This document shows positions 16,758 through 26,939 of a DNA stretch of 64,000 nt, piece by piece. The stretch is from Bacillota bacterium (lineage in GTDB: Bacteria; Bacillota; Clostridia; Acetivibrionales; DSM-1351): assembly GCA_023398105.1 (NCBI GenBank), contig JAEWST010000105.1, positions 8,785 through 72,784 on the forward strand. Direction: 5' to 3'. Each line of letters begins with the position of its first letter. Positions within the stretch are counted from its first letter, which is position 1. A program made the translations under genes and the position numbers. The notes below the pieces were generated by a model, which was not told where the DNA came from, did not search any database, and worked only from the letters and a program-made list of their open reading frames with translations.

Positions 16758-19094
16758 GTGCTATTCCATAAATACAGCGATCCTGCAAATTTCAGATTCC
16801 CAGAGGGAAGCAATGAAAATCCAGTTATTATTAATAACAAAGACTATACCTTTAATGTAAAAGATCTTGGTACCAATGTCTTTAAGCTAAGTATCCATAA
16901 TAAAGATTGGCAGTACACTAGCCAAGCTGTTTATTCGGAAGAGATCTTTGCACAGACAAAATCAACCTCTGCCTTTGAACTAGGTCAAAATGGGTATTGG
17001 CAAATTTTACAGGGAAACAGTCCATGTCTTCAAGCACGCTCTCAGAGTGCCTTTGGTATTTGTGGGACAAAATGGATTTTTTGCCTGGAGAAGAAACGTG
17101 ATATGTATTTTTACGGGATGGGTGAAAAAAATATTGGAATGGAACGCTCTGGTAAGAAAGTTAATTATTGGAACACTGATGTTTTATGGGACTTTAACTA
17201 TGAACAGGTGGAGACTCAGGAAACAGATCCCATGTATGTATCTATCCCATATTTATTGATAAAACAAAAGGATGTTTGCATAGGAATTTTAATAGATAAT
17301 CCTTACACTGCTTTTATGTCTACGCCCAAAAGAGACTGTAATAAATCTGAAGAGAAGAATGACTTCTATTTTGGTAGCCGAAACGGACAGCCAGTCATCT
17401 ATTTCATTGTTGGCGATTCTGTAGCAACTGTCACAAGAAACCTCCAGAAACTTTGCGGAGTAACATCGCGCCCGCCACTTTGGGCTCTGGGATATCATCA
17501 ATGCCGCTGGGGATATAAATCCTATGAAGATTTGGATTTTCTTGACGAACAGTTTAATCGCTACAAAATCCCTTGTGACGGTTTGTGGCTGGATATTGAC
17601 TATATGTGCGGTTATCGTCTATTCAAACTTGATACAAGTAATTTTTCGGATCCTAATGTGCAGATTGGAAAGTTGTTAGAAAAAAATCGGCATATTGTAC
17701 CTATTCTAGATCCTGGAGTAAAGTTTGAATCTGGCTATGATGTTTACGAAGATGGAAAGAAAAAGGATGTCTACTGCAAAACTCCGGAGGGACTCTCCTA
17801 CATTGGTTATGCGTGGCCTGGTGAAACTGTGTTTCCGGATTTTTCTCTGGAGGAAGTACGCAAATGGTGGGCGGAGCAGGTTGTCCGTTTTCTAGAATAC
17901 GGTTTTTCTGGCGTATGGTTAGATATGAATGATCCATCTACTGGACATATAGAATATGATGATATGCTCTTCCAGCATGGTCAATGGTCTCATGAGGCTT
18001 TTCACAACCAGTATGCACTTGGTATGCAGAAAGCAACGTATGACGGTTTTCTAACAGCTAGGCCTCAGCTCAGACCCTTTATCATATCCAGAAGCGGATT
18101 CATTTCCACAAGTAGATTCAGTGCCATCTGGACAGGTGACAATTTCTCTAATTTTCACCATATGAAGAACTCTATTCAGATCACTCTCAATCTAGGACTC
18201 TCTGGTGTACCCTTTAACGGCCCGGATGTTCCAGGGTTCTGTAAAGACGCTAGCAAAGAACTTGCTGAATATTGGTATAAACTGGGTTTTCTTTTCCCCT
18301 TTTTCCGAAATCATGCCACCCATGATGCCAGGGAACAGGAACCTTGGGTCTTTGGACCGCAAAAAACAAATATAATCCAGCATTATATCAGACTACGTTA
18401 TAAACTCCTGCCCTACCTATATAATCTCTTCATAGAGCAGGAGGAAAAGGGAGATCCTATTCTGCGTCCACTGTTTTATGAATTCGCAAAAGATCCTGAA
18501 AACCGACTAGATGAGATAGATGATCAATTCATGGTAGGTTCGGCAATCCTGCAAGCTCCCTTTACCTGCCCGTCACCAATCAGGTCTGTGTGCTTACCAG
18601 AAGGAAAATGGTTTCATGTGCTAGCTAACACTTGGGTAACTGGTGGACAAGATTTGATTGTTCAGCAAAGCCAAACAGGCACTCCCCTTTTCTTTCGAGA
18701 TAACAGTATCATCCCGATGCAGGTGGGTGAACGGACTACTAACGGCAACACTTTGGATCACATGGAAATACATATCTTTTTGAGCAAGCAAAACGGGGGA
18801 AAAGCTGTTTATACCTATCAGTTTGATGACGGTCTCACCTTTTCCTACAGGCAGGGAAAGGCTAGCCAATTTACCATAAATGCAGAGGTGCTGGAAGAGA
18901 CCTTGGAAATAGCCATATCAAATCCAAAGATGCAGTATAAACAGTGCCGCATGGTTTTTTGTATCTACAGCCCCTTTACCAAAGTGCTGTGTAACTATAA
19001 TGGTAAGCAGAAAGCTCTTGTTCTACAGGAGAAGAGGTGGTACTGTGCTGGTTCAGAATTGACAGCGTATCAAAGTGATGAGATACAAATATGA
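16758..19094 (+). CDS. GH31 alpha-glucosidase
   Basis: 778 residues with a GTG start directed by AAGGAGGT. No signal peptide is seen, so it is likely cytoplasmic. An N-terminal beta-sandwich is followed by the GH31 barrel: 'GLWLDIDYMCGYRLF' at about 275, the nucleophile Asp390 in 'VWLDMNDPS', the acid/base Asp near 460 in 'IWTGDNFSNF', and 'FFRNHATHDAREQEPW' near the active-site mouth. C-terminal beta domains follow. It would release glucose from alpha-glucosides such as maltose, isomaltose or trehalose-like sugars. Its base composition looks somewhat more GC-rich than the flanking genes, and it seems unrelated to the biosynthetic loci on either side. Confidence 0.92.
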   Translation: MLFHKYSDPANFRFPEGSNENPVIINNKDYTFNVKDLGTNVFKLSIHNKDWQYTSQAVYSEEIFAQTKSTSAFELGQNGYWQILQGNSPCLQARSQSAFGICGTKWIFCLEKKRDMYFYGMGEKNIGMERSGKKVNYWNTDVLWDFNYEQVETQETDPMYVSIPYLLIKQKDVCIGILIDNPYTAFMSTPKRDCNKSEEKNDFYFGSRNGQPVIYFIVGDSVATVTRNLQKLCGVTSRPPLWALGYHQCRWGYKSYEDLDFLDEQFNRYKIPCDGLWLDIDYMCGYRLFKLDTSNFSDPNVQIGKLLEKNRHIVPILDPGVKFESGYDVYEDGKKKDVYCKTPEGLSYIGYAWPGETVFPDFSLEEVRKWWAEQVVRFLEYGFSGVWLDMNDPSTGHIEYDDMLFQHGQWSHEAFHNQYALGMQKATYDGFLTARPQLRPFIISRSGFISTSRFSAIWTGDNFSNFHHMKNSIQITLNLGLSGVPFNGPDVPGFCKDASKELAEYWYKLGFLFPFFRNHATHDAREQEPWVFGPQKTNIIQHYIRLRYKLLPYLYNLFIEQEEKGDPILRPLFYEFAKDPENRLDEIDDQFMVGSAILQAPFTCPSPIRSVCLPEGKWFHVLANTWVTGGQDLIVQQSQTGTPLFFRDNSIIPMQVGERTTNGNTLDHMEIHIFLSKQNGGKAVYTYQFDDGLTFSYRQGKASQFTINAEVLEETLEIAISNPKMQYKQCRMVFCIYSPFTKVLCNYNGKQKALVLQEKRWYCAGSELTAYQSDEIQI

Positions 19095-19183
19095 TATCAA
19101 GCAAATTCTTCTTGACCAGTGATTTCATGTGTATTATTTATTTAGTTAGATAAAATGGACGAATAAACATGAGACAACAATAA

Positions 19184-19333
19184 ACAGAAGAATTTAAGCG
19201 AGGTGTAGTAAGATATTACTTAGAGTTTTAAGTTTTAGGGACATTAACAGATAAGTAAAGTGAAATATCAACAAAAGGCTCAGGTAATTTTCAAAGGGAT
19301 GGTGCAAATAGCAATATTAAGCCGATACGTTAG
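19184..19333 (+). pseudogene. Degenerate IS3-type transposase orfA fragment
   Basis: Frames read 'TEEFKRGVVRYYLE', matching the 'YTEEFKxEAVRLY' opening of IS3/IS911 OrfA, and further on 'EISTKGSGNFQRDG', matching the 'SGNFxGxG' region, with stops and shifts between. No orfB or terminal inverted repeats were found. The rest of the 19095-19695 gap has only a short direct repeat (TTTTAACTGGTGT, about 19608 and 19630) and the RBS of the next gene. Confidence 0.5.
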
Positions 19334-19695
19334 GGATTGACAGAGGCAAAATAGTACTATATTATTAACGAGTCTTAGAGTCATAGAGTTTGACAGTAAG
19401 AGAACAGGAAAATCTCTTAAATCTTTGTAGATAGTGGCTTTTAAGGATCTGATTTTTAAGAATTAATGAATAGTGTTTTTTGAAATACTTGCAAAAATTG
19501 CAGTTGTTACAATTTTGCATCCAAGCAGTGCGATGTATAGCAAAGGTTTATCCTAAAGACATTGCACATATTTAAAAAAGTTAACACGGAAATTCGCTAA
19601 TGATAAGCTTTTAACTGGTGTTAAGGAAGTTTTAACTGGTGTAGAAAATAGAAAATTGCTCTATAGAATAATGAGTTATTTAAAGGGGACTTGAT

Positions 19696-20997
19696 ATGAT
19701 AAATAATGTTATAGTTAATAAATTGGGTAAAGTTGTTATATGGGGATGTGGTATACTAGGTGTTACAAATTTAGTCTACTTAACTAAAGTAGGTTATAAA
19801 TGTCTAGGAATCGATACGAATCAAAATAGGCTTCATGAACTAGAAGCAAAAAGATACTCTATTAATTCAGATACTGAAGTTCTAAATTACTATCAGCAAC
19901 CTGAATATCATGTTGAACTTTCTAATGACTTTCATGACGCACTCAATGAATTATGTCATATACACTTTATCTGTATACCAACTGAAAAAAATGGTAGTCC
20001 GTGTAGCGATATTTTTTATGATGTAGTAGATAAGATCTTATCAGTAAAGAGAGATACCCCTATTCTAATAGTAATAGAATCTACTATAGAACCCAATTGG
20101 CTTGATTCAGTACATAGAAAGATCGAATCACTCAATTTGACAATTGGAGAAGATGTGTTAATAGCAACAGGTCCAAGAAGGGATCTTTTTGGGGAGGAAA
20201 GCTTTTCACTTAGGAATACAAATAGAGTTATCGGCGGTGATAGCGACTATACAATAGGCTTGATGAAGCTCTTATATGGACAGTATTGTGACAAATTGGT
20301 AATCGCCAAGAATAATAAATATGCAATGCTATCAAAGATTGTAGAAAATACCTATCGGTTCCTTGACTTAACTTTTACTAACATGCTAAGTGATTGCTTA
20401 GTAGATCTTGATATGGTACATACTTTAGAATTAGCAGGGACTAAGTGGAATATGAATACATACCATTCTTCTTTAGGCATAGGTGGTTACTGTGTTCCAT
20501 TGGCTCCACTTTATTTAGGCAATGAAATAGAAGCTTTACATAATGGTGAACTTACTATATTAAACCAATTCTTAGAGTATAATAATAATCATACAAATAA
20601 CCAATATAAGACTATAAAGACCCTGTTGAGCGGTGCTAAAAAAGTAGCAGTGTTGGGTATTTCTTATATTGCTAATGTAAAAGTATTGTCGGGAGCTGTG
20701 AGTCATAAAATCATAAATAACCTTATTGAGGATAATTTCACAGTTGGCATTCATGATCCTTTTGTAAGTGAAGAAGAGGTTAGTAAGCTGTTTAGTAATT
20801 GTCAATATATCAATTATCCCAACTCCTTAAATGAATATGATGCTGTTATTGTAATGGTAGCTCATGACTGCTATAAAAATGATATAAGAAAAAATTTAAA
20901 ACCATCATGTATAATAATAGATAACTTAGGTGTATTAGCAGATTATCAATACCCTAATTATTATGAAATTGGAAGGGGGAAAATTGTTGAATCATAA
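19696..20997 (+). CDS. Nucleotide-sugar 6-dehydrogenase (UDP-Glc/UDP-HexNAc dehydrogenase family)
   Basis: 433 residues. The Rossmann motif is 'GCGILGVTNLVYL' near residue 14, with Asp in 'GIDTN' for NAD specificity. The catalytic Cys (about 265) lies in 'GIGGYCVPLAPLYL', which resembles the 'GIGGHCIPVDPxYL' form of UDP-HexNAc dehydrogenases more than the 'GFGGSCFPKD' of UDP-glucose dehydrogenase. The product would be a nucleotide-linked uronic acid. First gene of a sugar-modification locus; its end overlaps the next gene. AAAGGGG precedes the ATG. Confidence 0.85.
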   Translation: MINNVIVNKLGKVVIWGCGILGVTNLVYLTKVGYKCLGIDTNQNRLHELEAKRYSINSDTEVLNYYQQPEYHVELSNDFHDALNELCHIHFICIPTEKNGSPCSDIFYDVVDKILSVKRDTPILIVIESTIEPNWLDSVHRKIESLNLTIGEDVLIATGPRRDLFGEESFSLRNTNRVIGGDSDYTIGLMKLLYGQYCDKLVIAKNNKYAMLSKIVENTYRFLDLTFTNMLSDCLVDLDMVHTLELAGTKWNMNTYHSSLGIGGYCVPLAPLYLGNEIEALHNGELTILNQFLEYNNNHTNNQYKTIKTLLSGAKKVAVLGISYIANVKVLSGAVSHKIINNLIEDNFTVGIHDPFVSEEEVSKLFSNCQYINYPNSLNEYDAVIVMVAHDCYKNDIRKNLKPSCIIIDNLGVLADYQYPNYYEIGRGKIVES

Positions 20998-22609
20998 TGA
21001 ATACAACTTTAGTTTATTAGAAACTGAATGCGATGGTAATATATTTAAAAAGAATATTGATCAATTTAATAAGCAACTATGTGTATTAATTTATAGTCCA
21101 TATTTTCAATTTGATATTGAAACTTATAGGAAAAAATTAAATGACTTAAGTGTTAATATTTGTGAGTTATATATTACAAATCAATTAAGTAATATTGAAT
21201 TTGACATTCCCATAATAATTGCACTTTATGACAGAAATGAAGATATTCTTATACTCATAAGAGATCAACTAGGAATAATACCCCTTTATTGGACTCTTTA
21301 TAATAATAATCTTGAATATAGTATTTCTGCGAAATCATTAGTTAAACAAAAATTATGTTCAAATATAATAAATGTACAAACTATCGATCTATTTCTAACT
21401 TGTCAGTATATACCAGGATCGCGCACAATATGGAAAGATATAAATAGATTACCTGCAGGACATGTACTAATAAAGAATTTTAGGAAAGATACTTTAAATA
21501 TAAATAAATATTGGGATCTAAACTTTAAAGATGAGAATCATGGTAATTATGATATCCAAAGTACTTTACTATTAAATTGTAATAATTATCCCAATGTTAA
21601 GAGTCTGTCATTGTTGAGTGGTGGAATAGATTCATCTATTAATTTGGCAAATTTAGCAAAGTTAAATAGAGAAGTCGTTCCATTAACAGTAGCGTTTAAA
21701 GAAAATGAATTTGATGAGAGCGAAGTTGCTAGAAGATATTCTAAGCATTTAGGTTTCACTCATAAATCTGTTGAATTTAATAGTAGTGATTTATTTAACT
21801 TGGAGGATATGCTAAGATCATTTGAAGAACCTTGTGGTGATCAAGCTGCTATGGCAACGTATATCGGTATAAATAAAGTTAACACAGGTGAGTATAATCT
21901 ATTATATAGCGGTGAAGGTGGAGATGAACTATTTGGCTTCCCTAGAAGATTTAGTCAAGTAAAAAATGAAAATCCACAAAATAATTCAGATATCTTAACG
22001 ACTTATATTAAGAGTTTAGAGTATTTGAATACTGACTTAAGATTCTCTCTATATAATGAAGATATGAAGAAATATATAGATAAAGAACACTTATTTGATA
22101 TGTTTAATGATTTAATTGAACAATCTAATGCGGATAGTGTAGTAAGCAAGTTAGCATATATTCAGTATAAAACGTGGTTAGTTGATTGTGTAATTGCAAA
22201 GGATAGATATGCAGCAAAAGCTAACAATATGGTAGCTTGTTTTCCTCTTCTCAGTAAAAACACTGTTAATAGCATGTTGAGTTTAATAAAAAATGATGCC
22301 TGCGAAAAACTTGAAGAAAAAAGCTTTATAAAGTCTATTTACAAAACAATTTTACCTGATTATATACTTTCAAAGCCAAAGCATACCTTCGAAGTACCTG
22401 CGAAAAATTGGTTTGATAATAAAGAATTTATCACAAACTTATTTGACAAAATATTTAGTAATAGTAATTTGCTGTGGGAGATTATTGATGTTAATAAAGT
22501 AAAAATATTACTCCAAGAACATATTGATAAAAAGAAGAATTATAGTCTTCAGTTATGGCAAATATTATCATTAGCATTATGGATAAAAAACAACGATATA
22601 AATATATAA
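20987..22609 (+). CDS. Asparagine-synthase-like ATP-dependent ligase lacking the glutaminase Cys
   Basis: About 540 residues from the TTG at 20987 (AAGGGGG seven bases upstream); an in-frame ATG at 20963 lies inside the previous gene. The synthetase domain has the PP-loop 'SLLSGGIDSS' (about 207-216), 'FDESEVARRYSKHLG' and 'YSGEGGDELFGFPRR'. The N-terminal domain resembles the class II amidotransferase fold ('RDQLGIIPLYW', 'YIPGSRTIWKDINRLPAGH'), but no Cys follows the initiator, so it cannot use glutamine in the standard way. Such enzymes include beta-lactam and lasso-peptide synthetases. Next to a sugar dehydrogenase it might amidate a uronic acid with ammonia or an amine; that is inference. 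Confidence 0.78.
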   Translation: MNHNEYNFSLLETECDGNIFKKNIDQFNKQLCVLIYSPYFQFDIETYRKKLNDLSVNICELYITNQLSNIEFDIPIIIALYDRNEDILILIRDQLGIIPLYWTLYNNNLEYSISAKSLVKQKLCSNIINVQTIDLFLTCQYIPGSRTIWKDINRLPAGHVLIKNFRKDTLNINKYWDLNFKDENHGNYDIQSTLLLNCNNYPNVKSLSLLSGGIDSSINLANLAKLNREVVPLTVAFKENEFDESEVARRYSKHLGFTHKSVEFNSSDLFNLEDMLRSFEEPCGDQAAMATYIGINKVNTGEYNLLYSGEGGDELFGFPRRFSQVKNENPQNNSDILTTYIKSLEYLNTDLRFSLYNEDMKKYIDKEHLFDMFNDLIEQSNADSVVSKLAYIQYKTWLVDCVIAKDRYAAKANNMVACFPLLSKNTVNSMLSLIKNDACEKLEEKSFIKSIYKTILPDYILSKPKHTFEVPAKNWFDNKEFITNLFDKIFSNSNLLWEIIDVNKVKILLQEHIDKKKNYSLQLWQILSLALWIKNNDINI

Positions 22610-22682
22610 TGACATAAATATAAATTTATGTAAGAAAGAAGATAAACCTTAAATAAAATAAATAGGTTAAGGTGGTGAACAA

Positions 22683-23315
22683 ATGTTTAAAAATGATATT
22701 TTTGGTAGTAGTGTATTATTTATATGTGCACATCCTGATGATGCAGAAATATGTGTTGGAGGCACAATAAAAAAGCTGGTCAATTCCGCTAGAGAGGTAA
22801 ATGTAGTGATTTTTTCTCTATCTGAACCGAGAGATAAAAGAATATCAGAACTACAAAAGGGGTTAGAGATTCTTAATGTTAATTATGAAATTATTGAGGG
22901 GAATCATGAACAAGTAGCTGACATGGAAATGAAAAATATAGTATATTATACTGATTATATTATTGACAAATATCGCCCGACCTCTGTTATAACTCATTTC
23001 TATTTAGATACACATTTGGATCATAGATTATTATCAGATGGTGTAATATCTACATCGAGGAACAGACAATTCAATTTACTTTTTATGAATAGTGCAAGTA
23101 TACATGCGTATCAAAAAGTTGAATTCAATTATAATCTGTTAGTAGATATATCTGAGGAAATAGAATATAAGTATAATTCGATTAAGTGTCATACATCGCA
23201 AAAAAATGTAATTGAAAGTATTGATGCATTTAGAGACAGAGATTCGTATTATGGTTCTATTTGCAAAACAAAATATGCTGAAGCATATATTCTGGCAAAG
23301 TACTGCTATAAATAA
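22683..23315 (+). CDS. PIG-L/LmbE-type zinc deacetylase
   Basis: 210 residues. The family zinc site is visible as 'CAHPDDAE' (His17, Asp19/Asp20) and a later 'DTHLDHRLLSD' His. PIG-L enzymes remove N-acetyl groups from GlcNAc-containing conjugates (GlcNAc-PI, mycothiol and bacillithiol precursors, antibiotic sugars). AAGGTGGTG precedes the ATG. Inside this locus it probably exposes an amine on a HexNAc unit. Confidence 0.87.
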   Translation: MFKNDIFGSSVLFICAHPDDAEICVGGTIKKLVNSAREVNVVIFSLSEPRDKRISELQKGLEILNVNYEIIEGNHEQVADMEMKNIVYYTDYIIDKYRPTSVITHFYLDTHLDHRLLSDGVISTSRNRQFNLLFMNSASIHAYQKVEFNYNLLVDISEEIEYKYNSIKCHTSQKNVIESIDAFRDRDSYYGSICKTKYAEAYILAKYCYK

Positions 23316-23377
23316 AAGCTCTACATCTTATTTGAGTGTATATGCGTAAGTCCGTTAAAACTATGAAGGAGTAATTT

Positions 23378-24187
23378 ATGAGATTAAAATTTCCTGCAAA
23401 GGTTCATATTGAACTGACTAATAAATGTAATTTAAATTGTTCTTTTTGTCCACGAAAATATATTAGAGATGACAATGATTTTATCTCAGTTGATTTATGG
23501 AAGAAATTGATACAAGAATGTAGTAAGCACAAATCAACGGTTATGCCTTTTTGGAGAGGGGAATCATTGCTTCATCCAAGATTCAGTGAGTTAATTGATT
23601 ATGCTGCTAGTAATAATGTAGATATGGAATTGGCGACGAACGGAAACTTAATTAGTGAAGAAAATGTAAGTTCATTAATGAAGATGAAAATTGTTTCGAT
23701 AAGTATTCATAATGAAAAATCATTTGAAAAAGCTATATGGCTTGCGAAACAAAAAAATAAAGAATATCCTCTCATTCAAATATCATTTGTAAGTAATGAA
23801 TCCACAGTGAGCACAATTATGAATGAAGTAATAAACAATAGTAAATTATATGCTAATTTGTTCAATCGAGTACGATTATATGAGGAACATACTGTTGATG
23901 GTGTATTTGGAGCAAACTTAACAAAGAAGGACGAATTAAGAAAATTTTGTAGTAAGTTAAACGGGCTATTAGTTGTTTCTGCTAACGGTTTTGTCAGCAG
24001 ATGTACATATTTATGGGAATGTGAAGATGGTTTTAATGCTAATAATTCTTCACTTTATGAAATTTGGAATAGTGAAGAATATTTAAACATTAGTCATAAT
24101 TATCCTGATAAAAGGTGCGACAATTGTGATCAATGGAATGGTGCAACAAATGGTGAAATATTTGATCTTCATAGTGAGAATCAATAA
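23378..24187 (+). CDS. Radical SAM enzyme with SPASM-like C-terminal cysteines
   Basis: 269 residues. The SAM-cluster triad is Cys17, Cys21 and Cys24 in 'CNLNCSFC', followed by 'PFWRGESLLHPRFSELIDYA', where typical family members have GGEPLL. A C-terminal region with Cys residues ('KFCSKLNG', 'SRCTYLWEC', 'RCDNCDQW') resembles a short SPASM/twitch domain that holds an auxiliary Fe-S cluster. The group includes enzymes that modify peptides and sugars, including sugar dehydrogenation or epimerisation in aminoglycoside pathways. AAGGAG precedes the ATG. Substrate unknown. Confidence 0.8.
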   Translation: MRLKFPAKVHIELTNKCNLNCSFCPRKYIRDDNDFISVDLWKKLIQECSKHKSTVMPFWRGESLLHPRFSELIDYAASNNVDMELATNGNLISEENVSSLMKMKIVSISIHNEKSFEKAIWLAKQKNKEYPLIQISFVSNESTVSTIMNEVINNSKLYANLFNRVRLYEEHTVDGVFGANLTKKDELRKFCSKLNGLLVVSANGFVSRCTYLWECEDGFNANNSSLYEIWNSEEYLNISHNYPDKRCDNCDQWNGATNGEIFDLHSENQ

Positions 24188-24276
24188 GGAGCTAAGCTCA
24201 TTTGATATGAAGACAAATCATCAATATATACATCATATAGTATTTTTGTAGATTTATGAGTGATGGGGGGGTTATT

Positions 24277-25500
24277 TTGAAGAAAAAGTATAATATATTA
24301 ATGTTCACACCCGATTATCCACCAGTATATGGGGGTATAGGCACCCATGTACATAATCTTTGTAAATATTTAAGCAATTATGGATGCAATATTTTAGTTC
24401 TAGTTGCGAGATTTTTAGGTCAGAATACTAGCATAAATTTTAATAACAATAGTTTTTATGAATATAAAGATAATGAAATAACTGTTGTTGAATTTGATAT
24501 AGGGACAGATACATTTTTACACAGAATGTATGAAAACAATGTATGTGCACAGAGTGAAGAGTTTTTTGCGTTTAGTAATGTAAATCATAATTATTTATTA
24601 TTAAAGTATGTGCTTGAATATTTTGATTCAAAAAAAGTAAATATGGAATTTGATTTAATACATATGCATGATGCTTATCATGCTGTTGTGTCAAACATTT
24701 TAAAAAAGATATATAATGTACCACTAGTTGTTACTTTACATTCTATGAACACCGGCTCAAATAGCTTAATTGATAACTTTAGACGTTTTAGTCTCTATAA
24801 TGCGGATATGTCTGTTTTTGTAAGCGATAGCTTAAAGCAAAAGGCTATTGAAAGATATAGTATTAATAATACAGATCATTGCAAAGTAGTATATAATGGT
24901 GTTGAAATTAATGAAGATATAAATACACAAAATAAAAATAATAAAAGTATAAAAGGTTCTAATCGAATTGTTTTTTGTGGTAGATTAGCACCTGTAAAAG
25001 GTGTTGATATTTTATTAAAAGCATTTCATATATTATATGAAAAAGTAGAAGAAGCAGAACTAGTAATTATTGGGGATGGTATATCAAAAGATGAACTTAA
25101 ATTAATGTGTATAGAGCAAAACATATCAGATAGAGTCCATTTTGTGGGCAACATAGATAATACTGAAGTTCGGAATTATTTCAGAAATTCAGACATCGTT
25201 GCAGTTCCAAGTAGAGAGGAACCCTTTGGATTAGTGGCAATAGAGGCAATGTCTGAAAAGGCTTGTGTTGTATGTTCAAATGTTGGAGGATTAGGGGAAA
25301 TAGTAAAATCGGGTTACAATGGCATGCTATTTGAAAATGAAAATTATACCCAATTGGCTGACATGTTGATAGAATTAATTAATAATAAAGAATTAAGATT
25401 TAAGTTAGCTGAAAATGGATTTAAAGAAGCTAATAATTATAGTTGGCATAAAGCTAGCGAAAAAATATATTCGTATTATAAGGAGTTAATAGAAAACTAA
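24277..25500 (+). CDS. GT4-family glycosyltransferase
   Basis: About 407 residues from the TTG at 24277, where GGGGGG sits five bases upstream; the ATG at 24256 has no RBS. Domain order is that of GT-B retaining enzymes: 'FTPDYPPVYGGIGTHVHNLC' at the N terminus, 'VVYNGVEI' and 'FCGRLAPVKGVDILLKAF' in the C-terminal half, and the donor-binding E-x7-E segment in 'EEPFGLVAIEAM'. It would transfer a sugar from a nucleotide donor to an acceptor made by this locus. Confidence 0.9.
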   Translation: MKKKYNILMFTPDYPPVYGGIGTHVHNLCKYLSNYGCNILVLVARFLGQNTSINFNNNSFYEYKDNEITVVEFDIGTDTFLHRMYENNVCAQSEEFFAFSNVNHNYLLLKYVLEYFDSKKVNMEFDLIHMHDAYHAVVSNILKKIYNVPLVVTLHSMNTGSNSLIDNFRRFSLYNADMSVFVSDSLKQKAIERYSINNTDHCKVVYNGVEINEDINTQNKNNKSIKGSNRIVFCGRLAPVKGVDILLKAFHILYEKVEEAELVIIGDGISKDELKLMCIEQNISDRVHFVGNIDNTEVRNYFRNSDIVAVPSREEPFGLVAIEAMSEKACVVCSNVGGLGEIVKSGYNGMLFENENYTQLADMLIELINNKELRFKLAENGFKEANNYSWHKASEKIYSYYKELIEN

Positions 25501-25612
25501 TTCCATATAGAGTATTTTAAAATATCATTTATAAAGATAGTAGATATATTAAATAAAAATCAATCCTGCTAATGGGGGAACACATATTTTGAATAACAAT
25601 GGAGGTATCCAT

Positions 25613-26815
25613 ATGCGTAAGATAGCTTTTTCACCACCAGATATGTCTGAAAACGAAATTAATGGGGTAGCTGATGTACTTCGTTCTGGTTGGATTACAA
25701 CAGGCCCAAATACTAAAAAATTTGAAGAGGAAATTGCAAAATATTGTAATAGAGACAAAGCAACATGTCTTAACTCTGCATCAGCCGCACTTGAAATAAC
25801 ATTGCGATTATTAGGTATCGGAGCTGGAGATGAAGTTATTGTTCCAGCGTATACATACACAGCAACAGCTAGTGTCGTTGATCATGTCGGTGCTAAAATT
25901 ATTATGATTGATAATGCCATTGATTCATATGAGATGGATTATGAGCAAGTATCGGATGCCATTACAGAACGAACAAAGGCGATTATAGCGGTTGATCTTG
26001 CAGGTGTGATATGTGATTTTAAAAAGATATTTTCCGCTGTAGAGTCAAAAAAATCTATATTTAAACCATCAGGAAAGCTTCAGTCTTCTATGGGTAGAGT
26101 AGCAGTGATTACTGATTCAGCTCATGCTTTCGGAGCTTCTCAAAACGGAAAAATGTCTGGAGAAATTGCCGATTTCACCACATTTTCCTTCCATGCGGTC
26201 AAAAATTTAACTACTGCCGAAGGCGGTGCTGTTACATGGAAAGATATTGATGGAATAGATAACGATTTTATATATAGACAATATCGAACCTTGTCTTTGC
26301 ATGGTCAATCAAAAGATGCGTTTAAAAAAAGCTCATGCTCATGGGAATATGATATTATTTATCCCGCTTATAAATGTAATATGACTGATATAACTGCGGC
26401 TATTGGACTAAAACAACTTGAGCGTTTTCCGAAAATGCTTGCTCGTCGTAAAGAAATAATCACAAAATATGACAATGCTTTTAAAGAATTTGGTATTAAA
26501 ATTTTAGAACATTATGGAGCTGAGTTTTCATCAAGTGGACATTTGTATTTAACGAGAATCCCTAATATCACAAAAGAACAACGTAATGATATTATTATTG
26601 AAATGAGTGAATACGGTATTGATACAAATGTGCATTATAAACCACTACCTATGATGACTGCTTACATAAATCTAGGCTTTGACATTAAGAATTATCCGAA
26701 TGCATATAAGCAATTTGAAAATGAAATAACATTACCTTTATATTCGTTACTAACTGATGATGATGTAGACTATATTATTGACAGATATTCTTATGTATTA
26801 AAGAAATTACTGTGA
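25613..26815 (+). CDS. DegT/DnrJ/EryC1 sugar aminotransferase
   Basis: 401 residues starting at the ATG at 25613, after GGAGGT; a TTG eight codons upstream overlaps the RBS. This is a canonical PLP sugar aminotransferase: 'LRSGWITTGP', 'NSASAALEI', 'VIVPAYTYTATASV', 'ITDSAHAFGA' (Asp for the PLP ring) and the Schiff-base Lys in 'FSFHAVKNLTTAEGG'. It would aminate a 3-keto or 4-keto nucleotide sugar. A strong terminator follows, so the 19.7-26.8 kb genes may form one transcription unit. Confidence 0.9.
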   Translation: MRKIAFSPPDMSENEINGVADVLRSGWITTGPNTKKFEEEIAKYCNRDKATCLNSASAALEITLRLLGIGAGDEVIVPAYTYTATASVVDHVGAKIIMIDNAIDSYEMDYEQVSDAITERTKAIIAVDLAGVICDFKKIFSAVESKKSIFKPSGKLQSSMGRVAVITDSAHAFGASQNGKMSGEIADFTTFSFHAVKNLTTAEGGAVTWKDIDGIDNDFIYRQYRTLSLHGQSKDAFKKSSCSWEYDIIYPAYKCNMTDITAAIGLKQLERFPKMLARRKEIITKYDNAFKEFGIKILEHYGAEFSSSGHLYLTRIPNITKEQRNDIIIEMSEYGIDTNVHYKPLPMMTAYINLGFDIKNYPNAYKQFENEITLPLYSLLTDDDVDYIIDRYSYVLKKLL

Positions 26816-26849
26816 TACCTGCTAGGTGTGCCATTAACTACAACATAAA

Positions 26850-26902
26850 AGCATCTATTTGCCGTGGGTCACTGCGGCAATGGATGCTGGTCTTTTTATT
26901 TT
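26850..26902 (+). terminator. Rho-independent terminator
   Basis: AGCATC (26850-26855) pairs with GATGCT (26883-26888), with an inner stem TGCCG/CGGCA, followed by GGTCTTTTTATTTT. Confidence 0.8.
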
Positions 26903-26939
26903 CTAAGTATAGAAGCCCGAAGCCCATTAAGGAGGAATT

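Noticed and set aside
20963..20986. ATG at 20963 as the start of the AsnB-like gene
   Set aside because: It lies inside the previous gene without an RBS; TTG at 20987 has AAGGGGG upstream. Neither start creates an N-terminal Cys.
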